A stretch of 42,182 nt of DNA from contig JAKSYS010000556.1 of NCBI GenBank assembly GCA_022925895.1, positions 1-42,182 of the forward strand, given 5' to 3'. Every line of letters starts with the position of its first letter. Position 1 is the first letter of the stretch. Under the pieces are notes generated by a model. That model was not told where the DNA came from, searched no databases, and saw only the letters and a list, made by a program, of their open reading frames with translations. The translations under genes and the position numbers were made by a program. Below, piece by piece: positions 10,050-20,268 of the stretch. Origin of the DNA: Fragilaria crotonensis. Its lineage: Eukaryota; Bacillariophyta; Fragilariophyceae; Fragilariales; Fragilariaceae.

Positions 10050-10560
10050 TGTCAGTAATGATGATTTGGTCTTTCCACTGTTGAGGAAACGGATGGCTGC
10101 AGTCCAAAGCCTGGAAAGCAGCTTATCCTGACGGACAACATGGTGTTTTTTGTGTATATTCGATTTGTGACGAGGCTGGTATCCTCGCCGCAGTGGTGAA
10201 GTGGTGTCGAAAGATAGAGTCCGTGCAAAGAGACATTTAAAGAGTCTTTGGGATTTTCAAGGCTAGGTTTACGTTTTCAAGAATTTCAACAGCTTGAAAC
10301 ACCATTCAGCCATTGATAAATCTTTTGTCACATGTTGTATTTGCACAACATGCATGTTGTTTGAGTCAGATGGATGGTTGGATCCCAACATACCACCTTT
10401 CCTGGCAGATTCGAGGAAAGATTGTCGAAGAAAATTGGCACCATTTAGCTATCGGAATAAATGGAACGTACCTCTGGCATTTGTAATCGAGTCGAGGATG
10501 ACGCCAGCATCACCACCAATGAAATACGTTAAAGAAGGATGCATGGGCAACGAATAGGGC
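10050..10560 (+). pseudogene. Relic of PIF/Harbinger-like transposase (DDE_Tnp_4 type), C-terminal end
   Basis: Plus-strand frames read RVFGIFKARF followed, after a frame change, by FKNFNSLKHHSAIDKSFVTC and a CCI..MLFESDGWLDPNI block. This matches the usual Harbinger C-terminal pattern: a VxGxxKxRF helix, then a segment ending TCCILHNML and a D/G-rich stretch. At least two frame breaks and in-frame stops are present. The upstream DDE catalytic core cannot be assembled with confidence. The assignment rests on pattern memory of the family, not on a search. Confidence 0.5.
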
Positions 10561-12299
10561 AAAAGTAATTGCAGCACTGGTTGACCATCATCAGTTTGGT
10601 ACGGTTAATAGGACAACAAACATTAATTACTAGAAGATCGAAAATGGTCACCAGCACACCAGTTTAATTGTAGTAGAAATGTACTATAAGTAAAGAATGA
10701 GGATCAAAGTTGTTACGTAAAGTAATTTATCATTGCAATGCTGAGGTAATATTTTGTTAAAGCTGGTTCTACTAGCTTCTGGGCTCAAAGCCCACCAATC
10801 ACTTGGACGAGGGAGAGTTTCATGTTCTTTGGTGCCTTCATGAGGATCCTCATCAGTGTACATGCCACCGACTGCGTTGAGAGCAGAGAGATTGATTACA
10901 GGAGCCAAAGTGTGGAACCTGATTTCATCGTCAATTGGCTCATCACCACTGATGATGCCAGCCCCGTCGTTCGCTGGTGTCAACTCGACCTTGATCGCCA
11001 CTGCTGCAACGCGAACATCAGAACGCGGCACTCTGCTGCCGGTGGTGCTGGCAGGTAAAGGCAAGCAAAAATTGCGTCTGCTCTCATCCCCGTCGATAAG
11101 ATTGTCAGGAGACTCGCCATCAGCTGGCACAACGATAAGATTGTTGGGAGACTCCTCGCCGTCAGCTGACACAAAAGAAGGAACAGTATCGACATCAATA
11201 TCATCAACACACAACATCAAATCCTGTCGCAAAATTGGGACCTGCAGCGACCGCAAAAAGAATAATACTCATCATCTTTACCATCATTACAATACAATTC
11301 TTTATCTTTCAGCAATATTTGCAAACCACCCTTTGCTTCCTAAGCCAACTTATCAAAAGAAGTGTGATCAACAATTTGCCAGCAGTGCCAGCATAAGGAT
11401 GCATTCTATCTCTTGCATACTTAAAGAAAATCCCAGTTGGGATCTATTGATGCAAGCAAGGCAAGCCTGAACTGGTGATCGAGGGAGTTTTGCACTCGCC
11501 GAGTAATACGATTTCATCGGTTATCATCGTCGTGATCAACAGCACTATTGCTTTGCAACATTGCTGACCAGAGTTGCAATGGTGCGGAGTGGTCCAGGAG
11601 CACATCCATAGGAAAGACTCAATGCTGGGTAATCCTTTGATGTTCCCAATTTGACACCATTCTCCCAAACATTTGGGACAGCATTAATCAGTTGGCCAAG
11701 CTGATGATGCAGATAGCCAACAATTCAGTGAACTCAGGATACTCTTGTTGGAAACTGTATTGCTACACAGCTTGACTTTTTGGGGACAACAGCAATGAGT
11801 GACGGCATCGTCACAAAATGGCCTCTTGAAATTTTCTGTTCTGGAGTATTGCGACTTCAAATGGAGGAGCCTTCACGAGCAAGGACAGTGATGCAAGCAA
11901 TGTCATTACTCAGGTTTGGGAACATGATGATGGCCGGGGACAGAAAATTATTGCAACACATCCCAATTGGTCTCAATTCAGAACCAATTTCACAAGCGAA
12001 AACCAGCCACTTCCTGACGTACGATGACAGGAAAATGGGTGAAGTGAATACCTTTCTGATTTGGATTCCCTGACGTAACGATTACGAGATAGTGCCATTT
12101 AGTCGGATCTGTTCAAAGTTTTATGCGAGACATTACACAAGAAGTAGTACGAGTACCTCATGATATGGAAGTAGGAGTGCGGATACATACAGCGTATGCT
12201 GATAGGCAACGGAAGATGAGAACTTCAGTATATTCAGATCTGTATACTGTATTAACGGCATTTCTTATCATCGAGGACAAGCACTGGCACAAGGCACTT
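10561..12299. other. Unassigned accessory sequence
   Basis: The only sizeable ORF is at 10684-11256 on minus (190 residues). It is Asp/Glu/Ser-rich, with an internal duplication around ESPNNLIVVPADG / ESPDNLIDG, and has no known domain. A plus-strand frame at 11780-12073 is likewise unrecognised. Neither has flanking support, so no gene is called. Confidence 0.35.
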
Positions 12300-12344
12300 C
12301 TTCGCACTTAGCACAGATGATGTTTCGCCTCCATAATCTCGAAA

Positions 12345-13466
12345 TTGACGGAAATGATGCCATCGCTGCACCAGGTAATCATAATATGCTTTACAGTTGC
12401 AGCTTCCCTTGTTCAGGGACACGCATTGGTTGGATCACACCATGTTGACATTATTGCACATGGAGGTGTCGCAATCTTGCCGAATTGGATTCCAGAGACG
12501 TTGACGAACGATATGAGACGCGATGCCCGAGTCCTCTTTGATGCTGGATACTTTACTCCCGATGGACTAACCAACACAGCCCTCACCAAAGATCAGCAGG
12601 GATTCTCTCCTCGTGCCGATCGTCAAACATTCCGCGGAGGTGATGGTTGGGATGACGTGTCTGCTGGTGACCATGGGACGCGGACCGAGTTTGCCAATCG
12701 CATGACCGCCCTGCGACTCGAACTGGCGCAAGGATTGAATCGACCGACAATGGGACTTGAAGGACAACGAGGAAGCGATCGAAATCACGAAATGACGTAC
12801 AACTGGTACGAGCCTGGAGCGAAATTGGGACGACATCTTGATGAACATCACGAAGAAACCAAGGGACCAAAAGGTTGGCAAATGCCGACACGCCGATCAG
12901 TCACGTGGTTGGTTTATCTAAATGATGGGTGGACTAAAGAGGATGGTGGAATATTACACTGCTTTTCCCGTCAAAGTCGATCGAGCGCGCCTGTCGGAGC
13001 TCACGAAGGAAATTTACAAGTGGGTTGGATGGATCATGCATCCGGTGTTTCTAGAATCGTGGCGAGAAGAGAGCGCCTATCGGCTCTACAGGTTGACATC
13101 CGATAAGCGTCCTCGGTGGAGCGAAAATACGTCAGTGCTGGTGATTTTGACATGCCACACCAGCCCATCAAGTTCCAAACATTTTTGCGTCAGGAGTATC
13201 GACAAGGCAGTCGATTTGAACAAATATCAACTGCTCGTCGGGATCCTCGTTTTTTCGACAGTACACAACCGCTGGTGTCGTCGTCAGCGTCCACTGAGAA
13301 TGAATCATATCCTGTGCATATTGTAAATGTCGTTCCAGCAGCTGGGACCTTGGTTTTGTTTGATTCAGTAACGCTTCCTCACCTGGTAGGAGAAGTGACA
13401 GGACCGAGGCAACGAATCGCGGCGACAGGGTGGTTTCATGAAGATAACCAGGCGCTGCCTTTTTAA
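12345..13466 (+). CDS. Secreted 2OG-Fe(II) oxygenase, prolyl-4-hydroxylase-like, two frame breaks
   Basis: It probably hydroxylates a peptidyl or small substrate using 2-oxoglutarate, O2 and Fe(II). Residues 10-26 look like a signal peptide (VIIICFTVAASLVQGHA), suggesting entry into the secretory pathway. The iron-binding HxD is HLD at residues 164-166. The distal His is in LPHLVGEV and the 2OG-binding Arg in PRQRIAATGWFHE, both near the C-terminus. WYEPGAKLGRHLDEHH and LVYLNDGW are typical P4Hc-fold segments. The frame must shift twice, near 13040 and near 13110, each as if one base were missing. Pieces on all three frames join into one coherent protein of about 374 residues. The start was chosen because the signal peptide follows at once. 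A truncated duplicate lies at 273-497. Confidence 0.8.
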
Positions 13467-13609
13467 TTCCGTTTGTTCGGAGCTACAAGTAAATCCCTGG
13501 ATTGCGCGAGCATTGTGAGCGTAGTGAAGGTCGCATGAATCAAGATAACAATCAACGGCTTCATGGGTGTCTGTTAATCAGGCATAGTATTGTACACTGT
13601 TGTTTACAC
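13467..13609. other. Flank between oxygenase gene and YR retrotransposon
   Basis: This is the short 3-prime region of the oxygenase gene. The B2 repeat of the retrotransposon begins at 13610. No target-site duplication is evident, as expected for insertion by a tyrosine recombinase. Confidence 0.5.
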
Positions 13610-13899
13610 CGAAATAAATTCGAGTCTTGTCCAAATTTCTCTAAGTCCGTTTAGTCGGATGAGTCGTCTGCTTCGTGGTTTCGTCGTACCGTTGTCTCGC
13701 GCACTGTCGCGTCGATTCGTGTGTTGTCTGTGGTCATTCTCTCTCTTTGTGCTCGTGAGACTAGTAGAAATAAATAGATGGCATCGGAATCTGGTCCTAA
13801 TAGTTTTGTCTCTCTCTCTGGTTCGTCTCGCGGTGTCGGTCCCGTGATAGTTATCTAGCGGGGTCCGTCGCGCGATTGTGAGTCGACCTGGTTTCCGCC
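13610..13899 (-). repeat. Split direct repeat B2 (3-prime terminus)
   Basis: A direct copy of 14144-14440, about 290 bases. The outer end (plus strand) is CGAAATAAATTCGAG. Differences from B1 are mainly one- to few-base length changes in simple runs (CT-rich tract, G run). Confidence 0.9.
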
Positions 13900-13986
13900 C
13901 CATGCAGAGCATGGCCAGGAGGTAACCGGCGCCAGGGCGCCGATGAACCTAGGCATCGGGCCAGGAGAGGAGGTGTGGGTGGGTGG
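13900..13986. other. Spacer between A2 and B2
   Basis: The 87-base GC-rich segment occurs once. It holds a small perfect hairpin (CCATGC-AGA-GCATGG, 13900-13914) and GGCGCC twice within 16 bases. Its role is unknown. Confidence 0.6.
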
Positions 13987-14143
13987 GATTAACTAGAGTA
14001 GTGTCTTTGTCGATTCGAGTTCGTTCGGATTGTGAGCAATTCGTATCTTGTGTTGTGTTGTGTCGTGGTGTTCGTCTGTCTGTGTCTCGTGTTCGTCTGT
14101 CTGATGGCGACTGCCCGTCCTTTCCCGATCTTCGGACATGCCA
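13987..14143 (-). repeat. Split direct repeat A2
   Basis: A direct copy of 20269-20425: 157 bases in both, with two transitions seen. It abuts B1 exactly; the A/B junction on plus is CATGCCA|CGAAATAAA. Confidence 0.92.
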
Positions 14144-14440
14144 CGAAATAAATTCCGAGTCTTGTCCAAATTTCTCTAAGTCCGTTTAGTCGGATGAGTC
14201 GTCTGCTTCGTGGTTTCGTCGTACCGTTGTCTCGCGCACTGTCGCGTCGATTCGTGTGTTGTCTGTGGTCATTCTCGTTTCTCTTTTGTGCTCGTGAGAC
14301 TAGTAGAAATAAATAGATGGCATCGGAATCTGGTCCTAATAGTTTTGTCTCTCTCTCCTGGTTCGTCTCGCGGTGTCGGTCCCGTGATAGTTATCTAGCG
14401 GGGGTCCGTCGCGCGATTGTGAGTCGACCTGGTTTCCGCC
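14144..14440 (-). repeat. Split direct repeat B1
   Basis: A direct copy of B2 (13610-13899) and directly contiguous with A2. It follows the tyrosine-recombinase stop codon (14515) in the sense direction. Confidence 0.92.
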
Positions 14441-14514
14441 ATTTTCCGGTTGTCGTTCGTCCGCAGAATCTGGGGCGATCGTGTAGAAAGATTGTCGACT
14501 CGTCATGCGTGCGG

Positions 14515-17100
14515 CTACCCGAGTGTCGAGTCCGGCACTTGAATTCGGAGGTATCTCATGAACGTCTGGCTTCGCCACCTCCCCACCATCTGAATCGTCT
14601 CACTTGGAACTCCGGCGAGGTGCATGGCCATCGCGGCGCCTGATCTGATCGAGTGAGTGCCGATGCCACTCGCCTGGAGGCCAAGCCTCTCTCCCCTGCG
14701 AGTCGTCGCCATCCTGAGCTGCCTCAGTATGGACTTGGAAGAGATGTGTTGGGGTTCGTCTGAGTCCTGCGTCCTGACGGCGTTAATCTTCGGGTTCGTC
14801 CGTGAATGGCAATCGTAACCCGTACCCTCGTCGTCAGGTCCGCTAGCACGCGGACGGGGCAGATGTCCGTTTGTCCCTGCCTGTCGTTTCGATGCTGAGT
14901 CACTGTCGCGCCTTTGTCCCCGTTCTTTTGTCGCCGGAAGGTGATCGACACGGTGTCGGCATTCTCCAGTTGTCCTCGGTCGGTTGTCTGCAGGTCCTGT
15001 CCCTTCTGTCGGAAACGAACGTCGTCCACTCTGATCACTGATGTCGTCCGTCGGCTTCCGACATCGGAATATTCGCACGACCTCATGGCGAAAAAGAACG
15101 CGACCACCACAAGTTGTCCAATAGCGATGTCCGTCTCGTTTCTTGCCCAGGATCGAACCTTTGAATCACCTCTAACGGCAGCGCCTGCTGTGGGTAGGTC
15201 CTGGGTCCTCGTCGGCGTAACGTTTCAGTTGTAAAGCCAGAAGGGGGTCGAGTCGTCCGGCGGCGTCGTGGATTGGGCTCTCAAATTTGTTAAGCCTGAA
15301 GGCCTGAGCCACACCGTCGAGGGTGGCACGAATGGAACCGGACAAGGGTCCATTGCCAGCTTCCTGAGGTTGTCGGGAGCGAAGCCGTCCGTCCCGAAGG
15401 GCGGCGGCGAAGCAGGCGAACGTTTCTGCTTTCGCTTCTCGTCCGAGTCCTTGGAGAAAAGGCTCCCTCCCGACTCCGTCGATTCGTCCGAGGAATCTTT
15501 CGTAACAGCGCCAGCTGCTATCGCGCTTGGCACGGGTTGAGTCGGCAAGAGCTGCGTTTTGGGCAGCAGCTGCAGCCAGCCTCCAATCTGCGAAATAAGG
15601 GCTGGCCGCAAAGGGATGATCCTGAAGTTCTGTGGAACAAACGGTGAGCAGTTTTTCGTGATCAAGTCTGTCAGTGCCGCGTCGTCTAGAGCGAAATCTC
15701 GGGAGAGCATGTCCGCCACCTTGTTCTCTTTCCCTGGGAACGTTGAAGTTCGACTTAGCAAGCCATCCCGCTGCTGAGGTGCTGTCTCCCTGACTGAGCA
15801 GAACGTCTTCGTCCGTCCACGCGGCCCCTTCGCGGAATTCCACGATCATCCCCACAAAGGCAGCGAGGAACTCGAGAGTGTTTAGTGTCGCTCGCCCCAG
15901 CAGGTGCTCTGGTAGCTGATATCGCCACGCCAGGCCGCTCTTGAGGCAGTAGCCTCCGATGCCTTGCGGGCATGCGTCCACCCTCACTATGCGCGTCGGC
16001 CACCGGCAAACCAGCCTGTTGATCGAGATACCTCGCGACGCCTTCTGAAGGAAAGCCTTCCACAGAATCAGGTCGTCCAGTTGGGGTTTGGTCAGTCTCG
16101 CCTTCCCGGCCTGCTTCGAACGCTCGCAGGCCTTGTATAGCCTTCCCATAAAGTGTCTTGCGTAAGGGATGACGTAGGCGGCGTGGCTAAAACGTCCGAG
16201 TGTCGTCTCCAGGTCTCTCGTCGTCACGAAGGCATGTCTGTGCGTCAGCATCCTGTCAACGGCTTGCGTCCAGCTCATGTGCTTATCGTGAGGCAGTGCG
16301 ACGATGAAGCGGCGTGTGTCCACGATCCATCCGAGGATCATCTTCCTCTCGGATGGTTTGGCCTCGGCCAGGAACTTTGGGATCGCAAGGATATCGTCTC
16401 TGGGGAAAGTCTCCTCGACCTCGGGGTCGCAAGGCCTCCCGACCAGGTGAAGCGCCAGCGGGATCGCGGCAGCGCTCTTTTCTGCGTCGCGGGGATTGAA
16501 GGCCCCAAAAATGTCGTCCAGGTAGCAGTCGAAGCGAGGGAGGTCGTCGTAGGGTGGATAGTTCACTGCGAAGTAGTCCGCCTTGCCGAAAACACTCATT
16601 TTGTCGACCGACCCTTTGTCATTGTCCACTGCCCCCTCGGTGTCCAGGAGGTGCTGGTGCGGCGAGTGGTAGACGCTCGGATCCCAGTCGTCCCTGCGGA
16701 CAAGGTCGTTTGCCAAGTCCGTGATCATCTCCGACACGTCGCTCCATTGCGATGGGTTTGGCGCTCCACCGAACGTCATCCTCAGCGCCACTAACAGCAG
16801 GTCGTCGATACTCGTGCAGGACTTCATGGCTGTGGCTGCTTTGAGATGGATTCGTCTGTAGGCGGATTTGCAGTCGACCTTCGTCATCCAGATAGGCTCG
16901 TCTGGCCATAGTTGGCGCAGGAACGAGATGTGGTACATGAGTCTGCTGAATGCTTTTCCGAAACGTGCTTCTGTCAGTTGGGATGTGTCCACGCGTTCAT
17001 TTACGCCGTCCTGCCACTCCGCTCGGGCTGAATGACTGGTCGTGTCAGTCGGAGTTTCTCTAATTGAATTTCTTTCGTCGATCGACGTCTGCGCGACCAT
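14515..17100 (-). pseudogene. Pol of YR retrotransposon: reverse transcriptase, RNase H, tyrosine recombinase
   Basis: The first ORF (17100-15172) carries the RT, with KVDCKSAYRR (Asp76), TFGGAPNP and the catalytic YLDD at residues 193-196. RNase H follows, with Asp375 (VDACPQGIGG), Glu410 (LNTLEFLAAF) and Asp439 (SQGDSTSAAGW). Next comes GKENKVADMLSRDF, which sits in another frame (15225-15761). The recombinase starts with a SAM-like segment (ADSTRAKRDSSWRCYERFL, original frame). It continues in FFFAMRSCEYSDV (first catalytic Arg, near 15070) and THSIRSG...GRWRSQTFMRYLR (His-Arg and candidate Tyr, near 14540-14620). At least four single-base frame changes interrupt the polyprotein, near 15760, 15560, 15140 and 14800. 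It overlaps ORF2 by 41 bases. In the family the product makes cDNA and integrates it by recombination. Confidence 0.85.
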
Positions 17101-19285
17101 CCCCAGGCGCGACCTCGCATCCCTTGATCTCTAAGGCGGCTTCTCGCGGCAGTGGTAGCTGCCAACCCCTTGAGGCTTCGTCCTTCAGCATGGATATCAA
17201 CTTTGCCTCGTGGCCTCGGGCCGATTTGTGATTGCCGCGAGCTAAGTTGGCGCGCACGTCCGCGAGGCGGTCAGAATCCGAGATCTCGCGAAGCGGGAAC
17301 TCGGCCCCTTCGGAGATGCGCTCCTGAAAACGCGGCCAGAGAGGGTGGGCGGACAGGAGCGGGGCGAGAAGTTCGGTGGGGCGAAACTCGGATCCCGGCG
17401 TCAGGGCGCTGAACGGCTGGGCCCGAAGGGCGGCGTCGAGGTCGAGGGCGTACCGTTTGAGCACCGCGAGGTTGTGGCGGGCGGCGTCGTGCGTCCAGTC
17501 GAAGCGAAACTCCGTCGCGTGGGTGCGCGGCTGGCCGGAGTGCAAAATGGTGGCAAGGGCATCGGCCAGGCGTGGTTCGGGAAGTCGTGGGAACGGCGAG
17601 TCGACGTTCGGGAGCGGGATCGTCGGCAATGGCACCAACGATGGGAACTTACCGGGAAGCGGGCGTGGCGTGTCTGCGAGGGCCGATGTCGGCGCGTCGT
17701 GGGCGTCTCCGGGCGACAATGCACGCGCCACGGAGTGGTCGGTCGGTGGCGAGTCGAGGGCGGGAGCGTAGCGCTCCAGGCCCGACTTCGTTTCGTGACG
17801 GGTCGTCGCAGGCTGGCGAGAGATGCGGGGCGTCGGCGACGTGGCGGGGGCGAGAAGGTTCGTGCGCGTGGGTTCCCGCGGGACTGTCTCGGGCGGCACA
17901 TTCCGATAAGGTCCGAGGCGTCCTACGTGGCGTCTGTTGTGGAACTCGGCCGTCGACCGTTCCTGGTCGAACGCCCATTGCGACGGCTGTGCGACGAAGG
18001 CGGGTTGGAAGTAAGCAGATGCAGAGGGTCCTAATTTTGTTTTCTTGCTGGGCGGCGTCGCGTCGGACGAGGGGCGGCGCATGCGCGCCCGGCACTGCTC
18101 TATCCACGCTCGTACGGCGGTCGTCTGTTCGGTCGTGAGGGCGACGTGCGAGGCGCTCAAGAAGCAGCTCTTGACGCACTTCCCGTTTAGGTGCCATCTG
18201 CAGCACATGTTCGGGATCGGTCCACTTCGGACGTGATCGAGGAACACCTGCCAGGTGTCGTTCGCGTCTCGCGGAAAAAGGTCCTGCTGAGGGTTTGTGA
18301 CTGCGTCCGCGGGTTGCCCGCGACGTCCGGCTCGAGCGCTCCCGGCGGCGGCTACAGGCTGCGAGTCGCCCTTTTGGTCGACTCCACGTCCCAGCCGCTC
18401 CTTGAGGAAGTCGCAGGCCGGGAAGACAAAGGCGCCGTCCTCCAACTGCTGCCGGGTTGACCTGAATTCCAGGAGTGCTGGGTTGATCTCGTCCTCGTGT
18501 TCGACTCCGGCGCAGAGAACCAGGTATTGCTGCATGCGTTTTTCGATGAACCAACCTAACCTGCACGCGGCTGAGGGGTCGGCGTGCGCTAGCTGGCGAA
18601 GCGTCGCCAGTGTGGATCCGACCGCCCTGGTCAGGAAACGGCTCCACTCGTCCAACATGTGTGTGAGCGGGGAATTGGCTCCGAAAAGGAGCTCCAGCAC
18701 TCCGCTCATGTTCTCGATAAGCCGCGCGAGTTCGTGAAAATCTTTCGGCACCGTGAAGTTGAGTTTCGTCATGCTCTTGATGTCCTTCTCTGAGAAACCC
18801 GTGGTCGTGTCGGTCGTCTTAAGTTGCATTTGCACAAGGGTGCTGGCGTGTTCAGAGGCTTCTCGCCCGATCGCTGCTGCTCGGGCGAACGTCTGGGGAC
18901 CGCAACAGAAGAGGCTGAAGGCCCCTGGCCGGTCAGGTGTGTCGGCCGTGAAAGACGCGGTGCGGATTGCGGCGCAGAAGCCCATGGGAATGAACGCGTC
19001 TCGACCTTTGGTGTTCCTCAAGAAATGGTGTATGTGGTTTTGTACGTAGGCCACGTTACTGAGCGTCAGGATGTCCGAGAAGGACTGGACCGGGCGGCTG
19101 CGAATCATCCCGTCGGCGTCCCTTTCGGACACGAAGAGGACCATTCGTTTCGTCGACGGCGGGAAAGAGTCAAAGCCCGTCTTCGACGTTTGGGGGGGTC
19201 GAGGTCGCTGCGTTGGCTGCCTGTCGCTCCAGTAACGTTGACAGGTTTCGAATGGCGTCCTCCGTGCGTCCTGGTGTGCTGGCAT
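17060..19285 (-). CDS. ORF2 of YR retrotransposon, gag-like with zinc finger
   Basis: This 741-residue protein precedes RT in the same element. Around residue 340 it has CCRWHLNGKCVKSCFLSASH, a Cys/His cluster like the zinc finger that precedes RT in related protist elements. The middle is rich in Pro, Ser and Arg. The last 150 residues resemble the lead-in to RT in this family, ending PREAALEIKGCEVAP. There the pol frame takes over as LGMVAQTSIDERN with one base missing. Its 5-prime end overlaps ORF1 in a different frame across a run of seven C (minus strand) near 19193-19199. It may therefore be a continuation of ORF1 by a +1 shift rather than a separately started protein. Confidence 0.7.
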   Translation of the reverse strand: MPAHQDARRTPFETCQRYWSDRQPTQRPRPPQTSKTGFDSFPPSTKRMVLFVSERDADGMIRSRPVQSFSDILTLSNVAYVQNHIHHFLRNTKGRDAFIPMGFCAAIRTASFTADTPDRPGAFSLFCCGPQTFARAAAIGREASEHASTLVQMQLKTTDTTTGFSEKDIKSMTKLNFTVPKDFHELARLIENMSGVLELLFGANSPLTHMLDEWSRFLTRAVGSTLATLRQLAHADPSAACRLGWFIEKRMQQYLVLCAGVEHEDEINPALLEFRSTRQQLEDGAFVFPACDFLKERLGRGVDQKGDSQPVAAAGSARAGRRGQPADAVTNPQQDLFPRDANDTWQVFLDHVRSGPIPNMCCRWHLNGKCVKSCFLSASHVALTTEQTTAVRAWIEQCRARMRRPSSDATPPSKKTKLGPSASAYFQPAFVAQPSQWAFDQERSTAEFHNRRHVGRLGPYRNVPPETVPREPTRTNLLAPATSPTPRISRQPATTRHETKSGLERYAPALDSPPTDHSVARALSPGDAHDAPTSALADTPRPLPGKFPSLVPLPTIPLPNVDSPFPRLPEPRLADALATILHSGQPRTHATEFRFDWTHDAARHNLAVLKRYALDLDAALRAQPFSALTPGSEFRPTELLAPLLSAHPLWPRFQERISEGAEFPLREISDSDRLADVRANLARGNHKSARGHEAKLISMLKDEASRGWQLPLPREAALEIKGCEVAPGDGRADVDRRKKFN

Positions 19286-20231
19286 GGTCGTCCGTCCGGA
19301 TGAGGCTCCTAGCTCTGACCGCCAGATACTTGAGGTGTAGCGATTTCGCCCATTCGTCCGATCGTTTGGAGTATGCGTTTGATGCCGCCCCTCGCTTCGT
19401 CCGGGTCCTCCTCGAGTTTACCGCTACGCTGAGGACCCACCGCGGGATGTAAGAGGCTGCCTCCGCGCGGATGGTTGCTCTGGACGGGTCTGGGTCCTCG
19501 CTCGCTCTCTGTTTAATGGCGTTGACGATCAGTAGGGCGAGCTCCTCTGGAGCGGTGACGTAAGTGTCCATGATGGCGGCTGCAATGAAGGCCGGCACCG
19601 GGACGGTGGGCTTCATCGTGAACCCGACGACCGTGACGTCGTCTGTGTCGTCCTCGCTTGCTTCGACTGGCTTGCTTGGCTTCGCCCGGTGCTTCGTTCC
19701 GCTTCCTTTCTTCGGTCGTCCTCTGGTTGCAGTCGGCAGGGTGCTGGCTGGCTCGGCGTCGCGCGTGGCTCCGGTGCTGACGCCTGACACCTGCTGGGCA
19801 CGTGTCGTCAGAGATTCATTGATCGCCGCCAGTACGTCCGACGTAGAATTCCACGAGAGCATCCTCGACCAATCAAAAGGCGTTCCGATGTGTCGCTCTA
19901 CGACCTGTTTCGTGTCGACCGCCATGGCGGCGGCGAAGCCGCCAGCCCCCATCAGTGCCCAAAGGGCGTTCGTCCCGTCGTTGAGTCCATCGTCAGCGTC
20001 GTGGTGGAAGTGATGAAAGAGTCGGATCACTCCGTGCGTGTTTACCATAAGGTGGGCGACTTCCGGAGAGCACAAGTGTACGAATCCTGTAGAATTAGTA
20101 CTGACCGAGTTCGTCTTCGAATTCAAGGCGCTGAGCTTTTCGACGACCTCCCACTGGTCGAGTTTCCTGAAAACGTCCAGCCACGTCAAGGTCATCGTCA
20201 TCGGGGAGCGAGCGTCGTCTGACCTCTCCAT
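19170..20231 (-). CDS. ORF1 of YR retrotransposon, gag-like
   Basis: A 353-residue ORF starts 38 bases inside A1. It has no enzymatic motif. A basic AT-hook-like patch (RGRPKKGSGTKHRAK) is followed by an acidic run (EASEDDTDDVTVV), suggesting nucleic-acid binding consistent with a capsid-type role. The end is Ser/Thr/Pro-rich. The reading frame passes into ORF2 near the C7 run around 19196. The assignment as gag rests on position and composition only. Confidence 0.65.
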   Translation of the reverse strand: MERSDDARSPMTMTLTWLDVFRKLDQWEVVEKLSALNSKTNSVSTNSTGFVHLCSPEVAHLMVNTHGVIRLFHHFHHDADDGLNDGTNALWALMGAGGFAAAMAVDTKQVVERHIGTPFDWSRMLSWNSTSDVLAAINESLTTRAQQVSGVSTGATRDAEPASTLPTATRGRPKKGSGTKHRAKPSKPVEASEDDTDDVTVVGFTMKPTVPVPAFIAAAIMDTYVTAPEELALLIVNAIKQRASEDPDPSRATIRAEAASYIPRWVLSVAVNSRRTRTKRGAASNAYSKRSDEWAKSLHLKYLAVRARSLIRTDDHASTPGRTEDAIRNLSTLLERQAANAATSTPPNVEDGL

Positions 20232-20268
20232 TGCGTCGGTGGTTCAAGTCGGGTCGGGAGAGAGGCCA

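Noticed and set aside
10684..11256. Hypothetical acidic protein on minus, 190 residues
   Set aside because: An open frame with biased composition but no homology signal, no neighbours and decayed surroundings; left as unassigned.
16153..18647. Long ORFs opposite the YR element (e.g. 16153-16794 and 17345-18034 plus; 17649-18647 minus, third frame)
   Set aside because: They overlie GC-rich coding sequence of ORF2 and pol, have Arg/Ala-rich composition typical of wrong-frame translation, and show no domains.
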